Positions 26,971 through 38,164 of a DNA stretch of 64,000 bases are shown piece after piece. The stretch is from Coprothermobacter proteolyticus DSM 5265. GTDB taxonomy: Bacteria > Coprothermobacterota > Coprothermobacteria > Coprothermobacterales > Coprothermobacteraceae. The notes beneath the pieces were generated by a model, which did not search any database, was not told the DNA's origin, and was given only the letters and a program-made list of their open reading frames with translations. Positions within the stretch are counted from its first letter, which is position 1. Every line of letters starts with the position of its first letter. The DNA lies in NCBI RefSeq assembly GCF_000020945.1, contig NC_011295.1:558001-622000 (forward strand), read 5' to 3'. Made by a program: the position numbers and the translations under genes.

Positions 26971-28257
26971 ATGGCCGATAAGGATCAAGAAAAGAAAGTC
27001 AATAACAATACAAATAACAGCGCGACGAACAATGATTACGAGGTAGCACAAGAGAGTTATTCTTTCTGGGGTGCGGTGTGGCGTAGATTCAGGCGCCACA
27101 AACTTGCCATTGTGGGGTTGTGGATACTGGTCTTCGTGTTCATCTTTTCCTTTATTGGACCGGTATTCTATACACTGGATCCATCTGAAAACATTTTTGA
27201 AGAAGATGTGGCTAACTTCTACATGTATAAGATAAATCAAGCAATTAAGCAAGATCCAGGGCTCAAAGAGTACCTTGGCACCATGCTAACGGATTTTGAA
27301 CAGACACTGGCAAGAGCAAATGACCTTAAAGCAAAGGCTGCAGCGGGGGACTATCAAGCTTTGAGTGAGCTCTCTTGGAGTAGGAGTGACTTGGCTTCTG
27401 CAGGCATGCAGATAATTAGCATGGTAGCTAGCTACACTGACAGTAACGGAAATCAACCTTTCGCGTCCTATATGGATCTGACAAGATATCTGAGCCCACC
27501 TGGATTGCCTGTGGGAGCACCTGGGCATCCTCTTGGCACGGATGACCAAGGAAGAGATCTTTTGGCCAGGATCATGTTCGGTGGTAAGGTTTCGTTTGCT
27601 ATTGGTATTGCATCGGCATTGATAGCGGTCATACTTGGTAGCTTAGTTGGTTTGGTTGCTGGATATGTTGGGGGCATCGTTGATTCGCTGCTCATGAGAT
27701 TTGTGGATATCATGCTCTCCATACCGACCATGCCACTGCTGCTAGCGTTATCACCGCTTCTTAGGCGTTGGACAAAGAGTTTAACAGAAGGAATGGGATT
27801 AGGTGTATTTGGTTCCATTCTACCGATGGTACTTGTGCTCGCTCTGTTTGGCTGGATGGGCCTCTCCAGATTAGTTCGTGGCCAAGTTCTTTCACTCAAG
27901 GAGCAGCAGTTCATTGAAGCAGCACAGGCTATTGGCGTTCCCACAAGCAGGGTCTTGAGTAAACACTTATTCCCTAATGTCATTGCTCCCGTGGTTGTTG
28001 CTGCATCACTTGCAGTTGCTGGTAACATTTTGTCAGAAGCTAGTTTGTCCTTCTTGGGCTTTGGTATTCAACCACCTGCCACGTCATGGGGACAAATACT
28101 AAACGTTGCGGTTAACTTCATAAACAGTCCACAGCAAATTGTGCGCTACTGGAACATGATATTTATCCCGGGTGCATTGCTGTTCTTCACTGTGCTTTCC
28201 TTTAACTTTGCAGGCGATGGGTTAAGGGACGCAGTGGACCCCAGAATGAAGCTGTGA
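26971..28257 (+). CDS. Peptide ABC transporter permease, DppC type, with large insert
   Basis: A 428-residue permease. After a charged N-terminus and TM1 (about 50-70) there is an extracytoplasmic insert of roughly 110 residues, then the standard DppC core starting at GHPLGTDDQGRDLLARIMFG, with the EAA loop FIEAAQAIGVPTSRVLSKHLFPN and the end FAGDGLRDAVDPR. Standard DppC proteins are near 300 residues, so the insert is a real addition; similar long forms exist in Thermotoga-type transporters. It starts 13 bp after dppB with a gaggaggga site. Confidence 0.92.
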   Translation: MADKDQEKKVNNNTNNSATNNDYEVAQESYSFWGAVWRRFRRHKLAIVGLWILVFVFIFSFIGPVFYTLDPSENIFEEDVANFYMYKINQAIKQDPGLKEYLGTMLTDFEQTLARANDLKAKAAAGDYQALSELSWSRSDLASAGMQIISMVASYTDSNGNQPFASYMDLTRYLSPPGLPVGAPGHPLGTDDQGRDLLARIMFGGKVSFAIGIASALIAVILGSLVGLVAGYVGGIVDSLLMRFVDIMLSIPTMPLLLALSPLLRRWTKSLTEGMGLGVFGSILPMVLVLALFGWMGLSRLVRGQVLSLKEQQFIEAAQAIGVPTSRVLSKHLFPNVIAPVVVAASLAVAGNILSEASLSFLGFGIQPPATSWGQILNVAVNFINSPQQIVRYWNMIFIPGALLFFTVLSFNFAGDGLRDAVDPRMKL

Positions 28258-28267
28258 GGTGACATTG

Positions 28268-29287
28268 ATGGAAAAGGGTAATATTTTAGAGATAAAGAAT
28301 CTTCAGGTTACGTTTTACACTGAGGACGGCATCGTACGTGCTCTACAAGGGGTTTCTTACGAAGTGCCTGATAACGAGACTTTGGGGGTCGTGGGGGAGT
28401 CCGGTTGTGGGAAATCTGTTACAGCACTGACTGTGATGCGTCTGCTTCCCAAGCCACAAGCTCGTGTAGAAGGTGGCGAAATCTGGTTCAAGGATAAGGA
28501 GACTGGACAAGAGATAAACATTCTCGAACAATCTGAAGAACACATGCGGCATATACGTGGTAACAAGATTTCAATGATCTTCCAGGAACCAATGACCGCG
28601 TTGAATCCAGTTTACACAGTGGGAGATCAGATCATGGAAGCTATTATGGTACACAATCCAGATATAAGCAAGAAAGAGGCTCGAGAACGCGCCATTGAAA
28701 TGCTCAAAGTGGTTGGTATACCAGCTCCTGAAAAGAGGGTGGATGACTATCCACACCAAATGTCGGGTGGTATGAGGCAGAGGGTTATGATAGCCATGGC
28801 TCTTTCCACTAATCCTGAAATACTCATTGCAGACGAGCCGACAACAGCACTAGACGTTACCATCCAAGCTCAGATTTTGGACCTAATGAATAGACTGCAG
28901 GAACAGTTTGGCATGAGCATTATTTTAATTACCCACAACCTGGGCGTGGTAGCTCAGAATGCTGATAGAATTGCTGTGATGTACTTGGGCCGCATAGTGG
29001 AAAAGGCAGCAGTTAGAGATATTTTCCACAATCCGAAACATCCTTACACCGAAGGATTGTTGGCCTCGGTTCCTCGTTTGGATAAGGGTGGACTAAAGGA
29101 ACATCTGCCAGGTATTACGGGTAACCTTCCTTCACCTTATAACCCACCGCCTGGATGTAAGTTCCATCCCAGATGTCCCTATGCGTTTGATAGATGCAGA
29201 GTTGAGGAACCACCTGAAGTGGAAGTGAGCCCAGGGCACATCGTTTGCTGCTGGCTCCACACGAAGGAGGAGACAAACCATGAGTAA
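28268..29287 (+). CDS. Peptide ABC transporter ATPase, DppD type
   Basis: A 339-residue ATPase. Walker [10 protein letters not shown]-loop [10 protein letters not shown], signature MSGGMRQR, Walker [13 protein letters not shown] and the C-terminal oligopeptide-type extension with [16 protein letters not shown] are all present. The cysteines in that extension often bind an iron-sulfur cluster or metal in this family. The ATG at 28268 is 7 bp after AGGT and preferred to a GTG at 28259. It hydrolyses ATP with DppF to drive import. Its 3' end overlaps dppF by 8 bp. Confidence 0.95.
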   Translation: MEKGNILEIKNLQVTFYTEDGIVRALQGVSYEVPDNETLGVVGESGCGKSVTALTVMRLLPKPQARVEGGEIWFKDKETGQEINILEQSEEHMRHIRGNKISMIFQEPMTALNPVYTVGDQIMEAIMVHNPDISKKEARERAIEMLKVVGIPAPEKRVDDYPHQMSGGMRQRVMIAMALSTNPEILIADEPTTALDVTIQAQILDLMNRLQEQFGMSIILITHNLGVVAQNADRIAVMYLGRIVEKAAVRDIFHNPKHPYTEGLLASVPRLDKGGLKEHLPGITGNLPSPYNPPPGCKFHPRCPYAFDRCRVEEPPEVEVSPGHIVCCWLHTKEETNHE

Positions 29288-30251
29288 TAATGACATCCTG
29301 CTTGAAGTTCATGATCTGGTTAAGTGGTTCCCCATAAGGAGAGGACTGTTTGGTACTGTCCAGGGATACGTTAAGGCTGTGGACGGAGTGAGTTTTAATA
29401 TTAGGGCACACGAAACACTGGGTTTGGTAGGAGAAACAGGAAGTGGAAAAACAACCATTGGGCGCCTCGTGTTAAGGCTTATACCTCAGACCCGAGGGAA
29501 GGTTATTTTTGATGGCGTTGACATAACGGCTTTGGATTACAAGTCGTTTAGGCCCATGAAGAAAGACATGCAGATTATTTTCCAGGACCCTTATTCTTCT
29601 TTGAACCCGAGGATGACTATTGGAGAAATCATAGCAGAACCTCTCATCGTACACACGAATATGACAACTCAAGAGAGAGAGAAGAGGGTCTACGAACTCC
29701 TTGAGCTTGTTACACTGAGGCCTGAACATGCCAGAAGATATCCTCACGAGTTTAGTGGTGGACAGCGTCAGCGCATCGGTATTGCTCGCGCACTGGCACT
29801 GAACCCCAGATTCATTGTCGCCGACGAACCCATAAGTGCACTGGACGTTTCCATTCAAGCACAGATTACAAACTTGTTGATCGATTTGCAGAAAGAACTA
29901 GGGCTTTCCTTCTTGTTTATTGCTCACGACTTATCTGTAATTAAGCACATGTGCGACTCAGTGCTTGTTCTTTACTTGGGTAAAGTGATGGAATACGGTA
30001 GTAATGCAGACGTTTTCCAGCATTCGCGTCATCCATACACTCAGGCTTTGCTATCTGCGGTTCCTGTTCCCGATCCTGATTACAAACGAGAGCGTATCCT
30101 ATTGCAGGGAGAAATTCCTTCTCCAATTGATCCACCACCAGGGTGCGTGTTCCACACCCGTTGTCCCTATGCAACGGAAAAGTGCAGAACCGATAAGCCC
30201 GAGCTACGCGAGGTCGAGCCCGGGCATATGGTCGCCTGCCACTATGCCTAA
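29280..30251 (+). CDS. Peptide ABC transporter ATPase, DppF type
   Basis: A 323-residue ATPase, second of the pair. Walker A GETGSGKT, Q-loop FQDPYSSLNPR, signature FSGGQRQR, Walker B FIVADEPISALD and the C-terminal PGCVFHTRCPYATEKC extension are intact. The ATG follows gaaggagga inside the end of dppD. No substrate-binding protein gene lies in the operon, so the receptor must be encoded elsewhere. A terminator follows at 30270. Confidence 0.95.
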   Translation: MSNNDILLEVHDLVKWFPIRRGLFGTVQGYVKAVDGVSFNIRAHETLGLVGETGSGKTTIGRLVLRLIPQTRGKVIFDGVDITALDYKSFRPMKKDMQIIFQDPYSSLNPRMTIGEIIAEPLIVHTNMTTQEREKRVYELLELVTLRPEHARRYPHEFSGGQRQRIGIARALALNPRFIVADEPISALDVSIQAQITNLLIDLQKELGLSFLFIAHDLSVIKHMCDSVLVLYLGKVMEYGSNADVFQHSRHPYTQALLSAVPVPDPDYKRERILLQGEIPSPIDPPPGCVFHTRCPYATEKCRTDKPELREVEPGHMVACHYA

Positions 30252-30269
30252 CTGATAAGGAGTTTTAAG

Positions 30270-30315
30270 AGGCACGTTCCTGAACGCTGAAAAATGGGGA
30301 CGTGCCTTTTTGTTT
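30270..30315 (+). terminator. Intrinsic terminator of the peptide transporter operon
   Basis: AGGCACGTTCC (30270-30280) pairs with GGGACGTGCCT (30297-30307), one G-U pair, followed by TTTTTGTTTT. It lies 18 bp after the dppF stop. Confidence 0.85.
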
Positions 30316-30366
30316 TGGTACGGAGTGTTATTTCATTGGCTTGCGTAGTTACATATATATATGGTC

Positions 30367-30438
30367 ATGAAGAAAGGCAAGGGGTTAAAATGCAAAGTAA
30401 GGGAAGTGATTCGATACTGTGATAGTGAACTTCATTGA
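30367..30438 (+). CDS. Possible 23-residue basic peptide, leaderless or leader ORF
   Basis: ATG at 30367 opens a 23-codon frame for a Lys/Arg-rich peptide with two Cys (MKKGKGLKCK ... YCDSELH), ending 20 bp inside the next gene. A TATATA run (30354-30359) lies 7 bp upstream, so a transcript could start next to it. It fills most of the 167-bp gap after dppF that is not used by the terminator. It may be a leader peptide for the next gene or chance; there is no ribosome site. Confidence 0.25.
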   Translation: MKKGKGLKCKVREVIRYCDSELH

Positions 30439-30943
30439 TTATTCCACGGCTTTATGGCCTGCCTTCGGCTGCACAGGGATCGTGCTTAACAATGATTTTC
30501 CATGGTGCAGACAGCTAACCTTTGGGCACGAAGTATTAAGTTTGCGGCGTGCAATGAACTTTATTAGAAAGAATGCTGATGCTGTGGGTGGCATAGTGCT
30601 GCTGGGGCAGGGAGAAGAGGTTGAACCGCTAACTTCCTTGGCTCGTGACCTTGTAAAGCCTATCCGCTGGGTTCTAGATAGCACTTCTCCATGTTCAGAA
30701 ATGGCTCTCGGTTTTAACAATGTTCTATTGATGTTCTCTGGAGAGTTGAATCCGGAATGGGAGCCCTTTAGTGGCAGGATAACCTTGGGCATTTGGAAAA
30801 GAGAGCATCTGGAAAAGGGGTTGGAAATTGCTTCTCAGCTTCAGCTACCGATGGAAACACCATTTGAAGTAAAAGGGACTAACTACCCCCGTGTGACTAC
30901 GTTTCAGTGGTTGTGGGGTTCACTTAGCTGTGAGAAATACTGA
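30419..30943 (+). CDS. Hypothetical protein, degenerate radical-SAM activase-like
   Basis: A 174-residue protein of unknown function. Its order of segments resembles anaerobic ribonucleotide-reductase activase (NrdG2-type) radical SAM proteins: FIDYSTALWPAFGC near the start (IDYPG...A..F..GC in the family), a helix, VGGIVLLGQGEEVEPL (family: DGVvisGGEPllq), and IRWVLDSTSP (family: vkLDTNGs.P). The CxxxCxxC cluster motif is absent, so it should not bind the 4Fe-4S cluster. This is pattern matching, not a search result. The GTG start at 30419 is weak. The 3' end overlaps the convergent lipA gene by 40 bp. Confidence 0.6.
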   Translation: MIVNFIDYSTALWPAFGCTGIVLNNDFPWCRQLTFGHEVLSLRRAMNFIRKNADAVGGIVLLGQGEEVEPLTSLARDLVKPIRWVLDSTSPCSEMALGFNNVLLMFSGELNPEWEPFSGRITLGIWKREHLEKGLEIASQLQLPMETPFEVKGTNYPRVTTFQWLWGSLSCEKY

Positions 30944-31779
30944 TCAGCAAGGTAAGACGATCTTACCATGGGGCCAGACACTACGGCTGGTATACCAAGG
31001 GATTGACCTATTTCTGAAAGCTGTTTAAACTCTTCTGGGGTATAGTACTTGTGTACGGGCCAATGCTTCTTTGATGGCTGCAAGTATTGACCAATAGTGA
31101 CAATGTCTACACCAGTGTTAAGTAGTTCTTCCAGCATATTCACTATGTCTTCCATGGATTCGCCCACACCAACCATGAAACCTGTTTTTGTTAGAAAGCC
31201 TTTACTTTTGAAGTATTTGAGCATGCTCAGTGAAACATCAAGATCTCCAGCGGGTCTGAGTTTTGGGAACAAAGGTCTTACCACTTCAACGTTATGAGCA
31301 AAGACATCTAACTGAGGTGTTATGAACGCCTTCCAATGCTCTTCATTTTTCTTGAAGTCAGGCACCAGCGCCTCTACTTTCGTATTTGGGTTAACCTTTT
31401 TAACCTCTTCAACCACTTGGCGGAAAAAGGCGCTCCCACCGTCCTCTAGATCGTCTCTGGTTACACTGGTCAACACAACGTATTTTAACCTGAGTCTTTT
31501 CACTGCTTCTGCGACACGCTGCGGTTCAGTTTCGTCTACTGGCATTGGCTTACCTGACTGTACATTGCAGTACAGACAGTGTCTTGTGCAAATACTTCCC
31601 ATGATTAGGAAGGTAGCCGTTCCATGGTTGAAACAAGTGCCAATATTGGGGCAGCGGCCTTCCACACAGATAGTATTTAGGCTCAATCCTTCAAGAGCCT
31701 GGCGCACACCTTTTGCGGTTTCACTGTCCTTTAGATTAGTTTTTATCCAAGCTGGTTTTCTTATCTGTTCATAGTCCAT
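30904..31779 (-). CDS. lipA: Lipoyl synthase
   Basis: A 291-residue radical SAM enzyme that inserts two sulfurs into octanoyl groups on lipoyl domains. The auxiliary cluster motif is C38-x4-C43-x5-C49 and the SAM cluster motif is C64-x3-C68-x2-C71; YVVLTSVTRDDLEDGG, HNVEVV and GMVGVGE-type segments follow. All cysteines are present and length is normal. The ATG lies only 6 bp after a TAGAAT box, so the mRNA appears leaderless. It is divergent from comFC and convergent with 30419. lipB is not in the window. Confidence 0.97.
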   Translation of the reverse strand: MDYEQIRKPAWIKTNLKDSETAKGVRQALEGLSLNTICVEGRCPNIGTCFNHGTATFLIMGSICTRHCLYCNVQSGKPMPVDETEPQRVAEAVKRLRLKYVVLTSVTRDDLEDGGSAFFRQVVEEVKKVNPNTKVEALVPDFKKNEEHWKAFITPQLDVFAHNVEVVRPLFPKLRPAGDLDVSLSMLKYFKSKGFLTKTGFMVGVGESMEDIVNMLEELLNTGVDIVTIGQYLQPSKKHWPVHKYYTPEEFKQLSEIGQSLGIPAVVSGPMVRSSYLADQYFSQLSEPHNH

Positions 31780-31785
31780 AAAGTC

Positions 31786-31815
31786 ATTCTACCACTTGAC
31801 TATGGTCATATTGAA
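31786..31815 (-). promoter_or_regulatory. Leaderless promoter of lipA
   Basis: On the minus strand TTCAAT (31815-31810), 18 bp, then TGG-TAGAAT (TAGAAT at 31791-31786), 6 bp before the lipA ATG. It overlaps the comFC promoter on the other strand. Confidence 0.65.
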
Positions 31816-31825
31816 GCTGTATAGT
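31796..31825 (+). promoter_or_regulatory. Leaderless promoter of comFC
   Basis: TTGACT (31796-31801), an 18-bp spacer and TATAGT (31820-31825), 6 bp before ATG 31832. No ribosome site fits between them. It shares about 20 bp with the lipA promoter. Confidence 0.7.
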
Positions 31826-31831
31826 TAAAAG

Positions 31832-32413
31832 ATGTTTCCTGTGTTTTCATGGTATGCTGACTATGTCGATGAAGTCAGTAAGCCCTGGGTGATCCCTGAC
31901 CCAGATCCACGGGAGGTCACTTTTGGTAAATACACCGTTCATTATGCGTACTCTTATTACGGCCAAGTAAAATCTTTGGTGAAGCAGTGGAAGTTTCAGG
32001 GTGATCATGCTTTGGGTTTTAGGCTCGGCGAACTCATGGGGATTACCTACAATCATCTACTCTGCGGCAAGGTAGTCTCCTACGTTCCCCGTTACGGAGA
32101 AAGCTATCCCTATTTTGGCAATCACTTGTTTTCTTTTTTGGCAGGCCTTCAGAAGACTGGGAACTGCGCTGTAGTACCTGCTTACGTAAAAACACGGGCA
32201 ACCATGCCTCAAAAGACGCTGTCGCGGTCAGCGCGTATGGTAAACTTGCATGACGCATTTGTACCTACAGGAACATGCGCTGACATAGTGGTGGATGATG
32301 TTATGACTACGGGGGCTACGAGTCGAGTTTTGTATAAGTGCTCGCCGTTTAAAGTATGGCTGGTGCTGGCTCGAGTGGAGCTGGATTTGTCTTCAGATTT
32401 TCGTAAGGCATGA
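31832..32413 (+). CDS. comFC: ComF-family phosphoribosyltransferase-like protein
   Basis: A 193-residue ComFC-type protein. YYGQVKSLVKQWKFQGD, a TMPQKTLSRSARMVNLHDAF segment and the PRPP loop DIVVDDVMTTGAT match the family. The N-terminal zinc-finger CxxC pairs usual in ComFC are missing, so this is a short form. ComFC is needed for natural transformation in several bacteria, possibly after DNA enters the cytoplasm. Together with comEA and comEC it supports competence. It starts directly at the predicted transcription start and its stop codon abuts the -10 box of tRNA-Ser. Confidence 0.88.
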   Translation: MFPVFSWYADYVDEVSKPWVIPDPDPREVTFGKYTVHYAYSYYGQVKSLVKQWKFQGDHALGFRLGELMGITYNHLLCGKVVSYVPRYGESYPYFGNHLFSFLAGLQKTGNCAVVPAYVKTRATMPQKTLSRSARMVNLHDAFVPTGTCADIVVDDVMTTGATSRVLYKCSPFKVWLVLARVELDLSSDFRKA

Positions 32414-32419
32414 TATACT
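32392..32419 (+). promoter_or_regulatory. Promoter of tRNA-Ser, inside the comFC end
   Basis: TTCAGA (32392-32397), 16 bp, TATACT (32414-32419). The -10 starts on the base after the comFC stop codon; the tRNA begins 15 bp further on. Confidence 0.5.
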
Positions 32420-32433
32420 TAGTTAGGAAAAGC

Positions 32434-32527
<94 letters not shown>

Positions 32528-32679
32528 TTTTTGTTTTCTATGCAAACTCTTGAAATTCCCACTTCTTCACCAAGGCTACGTACTGTGGAGTATTCTAGTA
32601 TAGGATGGCGTTGTACTTTGGTGCCGTAAGCACTCATAGATCAGCCATGTTGTATAATTCATAAGTAGGTCATGTGAAT

Positions 32680-32705
32680 GATCGTGGTGTTTTATCATCA
32701 CGATC
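32680..32705 (+). repeat. Hairpin abutting the tRNA-Val promoter
   Basis: GATCGTGGTG and CATCACGATC form a 10-bp stem (one G-T) around TTTTAT, ending exactly one base before the TTGACA -35 box. The rest of the 223-bp gap 32526-32748 holds a consensus TATAAT at 32653-32658 without a clear -35 and no supported gene. Confidence 0.6.
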
Positions 32706-32735
32706 TTGACAAGGCTCATACCGCTGGGCTAAAAT
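32706..32735 (+). promoter_or_regulatory. Promoter of the tRNA-Val-Gly-Thr cluster
   Basis: TTGACA (perfect -35), 18 bp, TAAAAT, 13 bp before the first tRNA. A strong housekeeping promoter. Confidence 0.8.
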
Positions 32736-32748
32736 AGTAGAGGCTAAC

Positions 32749-32823
32749 GGGCGGTTAGCTCAGTGGTAGAGCGCTTGTTTCACACACAAGAGGTCAGAGG
32801 TTCGAATCCTCTACCGCCCACCA
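32749..32823 (+). tRNA. tRNA-Val(CAC)
   Basis: Acceptor GGGCGGT/ACCGCCC, discriminator A, CCA encoded. Anticodon stem CTTGT/ACAAG, loop TTCACAC, anticodon CAC. The T arm AGAGGTTCGAATCCTCT is intact. Confidence 0.97.
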
Positions 32824-32830
32824 AGAAAGT

Positions 32831-32905
32831 GCGGGAGTAGCTCAGTGGTAGAGCATCTGCTTGCCATGCAGAGGGTCGCGGGTTCGAATCCCGTCTCCCG
32901 CTCCA
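32831..32905 (+). tRNA. tRNA-Gly(GCC)
   Basis: Acceptor GCGGGAG/CTCCCGC, discriminator T, CCA encoded. Anticodon stem TCTGC/GCAGA, loop TTGCCAT, anticodon GCC. It follows tRNA-Val by 7 bp. Confidence 0.97.
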
Positions 32906-32939
32906 TTGTTTTTGTTCCCCAGTTGCACAGGGTGGATAG

Positions 32940-33014
32940 GCCGGCGTAGCTCAACGGCAGAGCAGCTGATTCGTAATCAGCAGGTTCCCAGTTCAAGTCT
33001 GGGCGCCGGCTCCA
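32940..33014 (+). tRNA. tRNA-Thr(CGT)
   Basis: Acceptor GCCGGCG/CGCCGGC, discriminator T, CCA encoded. Anticodon stem GCTGA/TCAGC, loop TTCGTAA, anticodon CGT. Last of the three-gene cluster; a T-rich tail follows. Confidence 0.97.
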
Positions 33015-33079
33015 TTTTCTTCTTTTTAACAAAAAAGCTTTTAAGGATGTGCAGGTTTTCCTCATTTTTCAAAGCTCGA

Positions 33080-33103
33080 TTCATGAGTATGTTCATGAGT
33101 ATG
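33080..33103 (+). repeat. Two tandem copies of a 12-bp unit
   Basis: TTCATGAGTATG is present twice in tandem in the 155-bp gap between tRNA-Thr and argS. Only two copies; no function suggested. Confidence 0.6.
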
Positions 33104-33169
33104 TGTTTTTCTTTTGCGTTTGCCTTTTTGTATATAATTGATTTGTTGTGGTAGGAGTGTGATGCTTAC

Positions 33170-36369
<3,200 letters not shown>

Positions 36370-36377
36370 AACAGCTG

Positions 36378-36452
36378 CGGGGCGTAGCGCAGTGGTAGCG
36401 CACTCGTTTGGGGTGCGAGTGGTCGGCGGTTCGAGTCCGCCCGCCCCGACCA
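36378..36452 (+). tRNA. tRNA-Pro(GGG)
   Basis: Acceptor CGGGGCG/CGCCCCG, discriminator A, CCA encoded. Anticodon stem CTCGT/GCGAG, loop TTGGGGT, anticodon GGG. Nearly the same acceptor and T arm as the tRNA-Pro(CGG) at 40774. Confidence 0.96.
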
Positions 36453-36477
36453 TTTGTTTTTTGGAGGTGGCTTCACC

Positions 36478-37719
36478 TTGAATCCGGACGAAATTCTCCA
36501 GAAATATCACGATCACATAAATCCTGGGTTAGCTGACTTATTGCAGCTGGGTGGTTTAGCTGCTGTGGATGACAAAGCTGAGGGTGCCTATGTTTGGGAT
36601 GCTGACGGAAATAAGTACTTAGATGCGGTAGGTGGATACGGTGTTTTTGGTTTAGGGCATAGACCCCCCAAAGTCATCGAAAAAGTCAAAGAAACACTAG
36701 ATAAAATGCCACTGGCTTCGAAAATATTCATTAACAGCTGCGAAGCTGAGCTTGGGGAAAAGCTTTCTGAGGCAACAGGCTACCAGTACTTTATGTTTCT
36801 TAATTCGGGTTCTGAGGCTGTCGAGACAGCCTTGAAACTGGCTAGGTTGACGACGGGTAAAACAAACTTTATTGGGATGACTAATGCTTACCACGGTGTA
36901 ACGTTCGGTGCCCTTTCTGTTTCTGGAAGAGATGTTTACAAAGAACCTTTTAAACCTTTGCTTCCCGGAGTAAAAATCGTTCCTTTTGGCGATGCAGAGG
37001 CTTTAGCAAATGCTTTGGACGATACAGTGGCTGCTGTTATCGTTGAACCGATACAGGGTGAAGGTGGGGTGAATGTGCCTCCACCTGGTTACCTTAAGAA
37101 GGTAAGGCAACTCTGTGACGAGGCAGGCTGCTTCCTTATCTTAGATGAGATTCAAACAGGCATGGGTAGAACAGGTAAGTTGTTGGCTGAAGAATGGGAA
37201 GATGTAAAGGCTGATATTGTCTGCTTAGGTAAGGCATTGGGTGGTGGAGTTGTGCCCATTGGTGCAGTAGGCGCTACGGAGACAGCATGGCAGGGCTTTA
37301 TTGACAATCCGCTCATTCATGAGAGCACTTTTGGGGGAAATCCTCTTGCTACCAGTGCGGGCATAGCAGCCGTGGATGAAATAGTTGGTAAACAAATTTG
37401 GAATAACGCGCATAGCACGGGAGATAAGTTGCTTTCCGCTCTACGGAGCGAAGCTGAGAAATACCCGCATCTTATAAAGGAAGTACGTGGACGTGGACTA
37501 CTCATCGGTGTGGAAATGATGGAGGAAGGTTACGGACTGCCCATGATGGGTTTTATGCTGGAAGAAAAGACTTTGGTAGCTTACACCTTGAATAATCCAA
37601 GGGTTATTCGCATAGAGCCACCTCTTATCATTGGTGACGAAGAAATTCAGTGGCTTGTGAATGCTTTTCAGAAAGCTTTGGCCAAACTCGACAAACTGGC
37701 CAAGGATTTGGAGGTGTAA
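36478..37719 (+). CDS. Class III PLP aminotransferase (putrescine/ornithine type)
   Basis: A 413-residue fold-type I PLP enzyme. Seen: YLDAVGGYGVFGLGH, FLNSGSEAVETALKLAR, GMTNAYHGVTFGAL, the cofactor-binding ILDEIQTGMGRTGK and the Schiff-base Lys in CLGKALGGG; the end matches EVRGRGLLIGVEM. The extended N-terminus and the VGGYGVFGLGH sequence point to the putrescine/ornithine aminotransferase group rather than acetylornithine enzymes. TTG 36478 is chosen because GGAGGTGG lies 7 bp before it. An Orn/Lys/Arg decarboxylase lies downstream at 40875, which makes a diamine role likely. It is the first of a tight gene run ending in purA. Confidence 0.9.
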   Translation: MNPDEILQKYHDHINPGLADLLQLGGLAAVDDKAEGAYVWDADGNKYLDAVGGYGVFGLGHRPPKVIEKVKETLDKMPLASKIFINSCEAELGEKLSEATGYQYFMFLNSGSEAVETALKLARLTTGKTNFIGMTNAYHGVTFGALSVSGRDVYKEPFKPLLPGVKIVPFGDAEALANALDDTVAAVIVEPIQGEGGVNVPPPGYLKKVRQLCDEAGCFLILDEIQTGMGRTGKLLAEEWEDVKADIVCLGKALGGGVVPIGAVGATETAWQGFIDNPLIHESTFGGNPLATSAGIAAVDEIVGKQIWNNAHSTGDKLLSALRSEAEKYPHLIKEVRGRGLLIGVEMMEEGYGLPMMGFMLEEKTLVAYTLNNPRVIRIEPPLIIGDEEIQWLVNAFQKALAKLDKLAKDLEV

Positions 37720-37725
37720 ATAGAC

Positions 37726-38163
37726 ATGTTAGTGGAGGAAGAGATAATCATAAATGCTCCTGCTGACAAGGTTTACCAGATTGTGAAGGATATGGGACGC
37801 TATCCTGAATTCATACCTTCTCTAAAAGAAGTAACAGTTTTGGAAAATGGACCAGGTTATACGGTGACTAAATGGGTATCAAAAGTGCAGTCATTTACGC
37901 TGCAATGGACTGAACGTGACACGTTTTTCGACGAAGAGAGAAGAGTGGAATACAAATTAGTGGAAGGAGCCATGAAAAAGTTTGAAGGGAAATGGATTGT
38001 AGAACCTCAAACGGATGGTACGACTAAAGTGCATCTGGATGTGGATTTTGAGCTCGCTATGCCAGCCTTGAGAGATTTCTTAGGACCCATGGCAAAGAAG
38101 ATTATGCGAGATTCTTTGAAGTCCTTATTGCAAGGGATAAAAGCAGAAAGCGAAAGAGTGTGA
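37726..38163 (+). CDS. SRPBCC (START-like) family protein
   Basis: A 145-residue helix-grip protein beginning EEEIIINAPADKVYQIVKDMGRYPEFIPSLKEV, typical of the polyketide cyclase/RatA/coenzyme-Q-binding group, with a long amphipathic C-terminal helix. Such proteins bind hydrophobic ligands. GGAGGT precedes the ATG, 6 bp after the aminotransferase gene. The ligand is unknown. Coupling with the FAD enzyme (next ATG overlaps by 1-2 bases) suggests a shared pathway. Confidence 0.8.
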   Translation: MLVEEEIIINAPADKVYQIVKDMGRYPEFIPSLKEVTVLENGPGYTVTKWVSKVQSFTLQWTERDTFFDEERRVEYKLVEGAMKKFEGKWIVEPQTDGTTKVHLDVDFELAMPALRDFLGPMAKKIMRDSLKSLLQGIKAESERV

Positions 38164-38164
38164 A

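Noticed and set aside
27468-28028. Minus-strand open frame of 186 codons
   Set aside because: Antisense to the DppC-type permease core; no start signal and no family features.
33080-33103. Tandem 12-bp repeat as a CRISPR or iteron
   Set aside because: Only two direct copies without spacers, in a T-rich gap. No CRISPR array or origin-type iterons were seen anywhere in the window.
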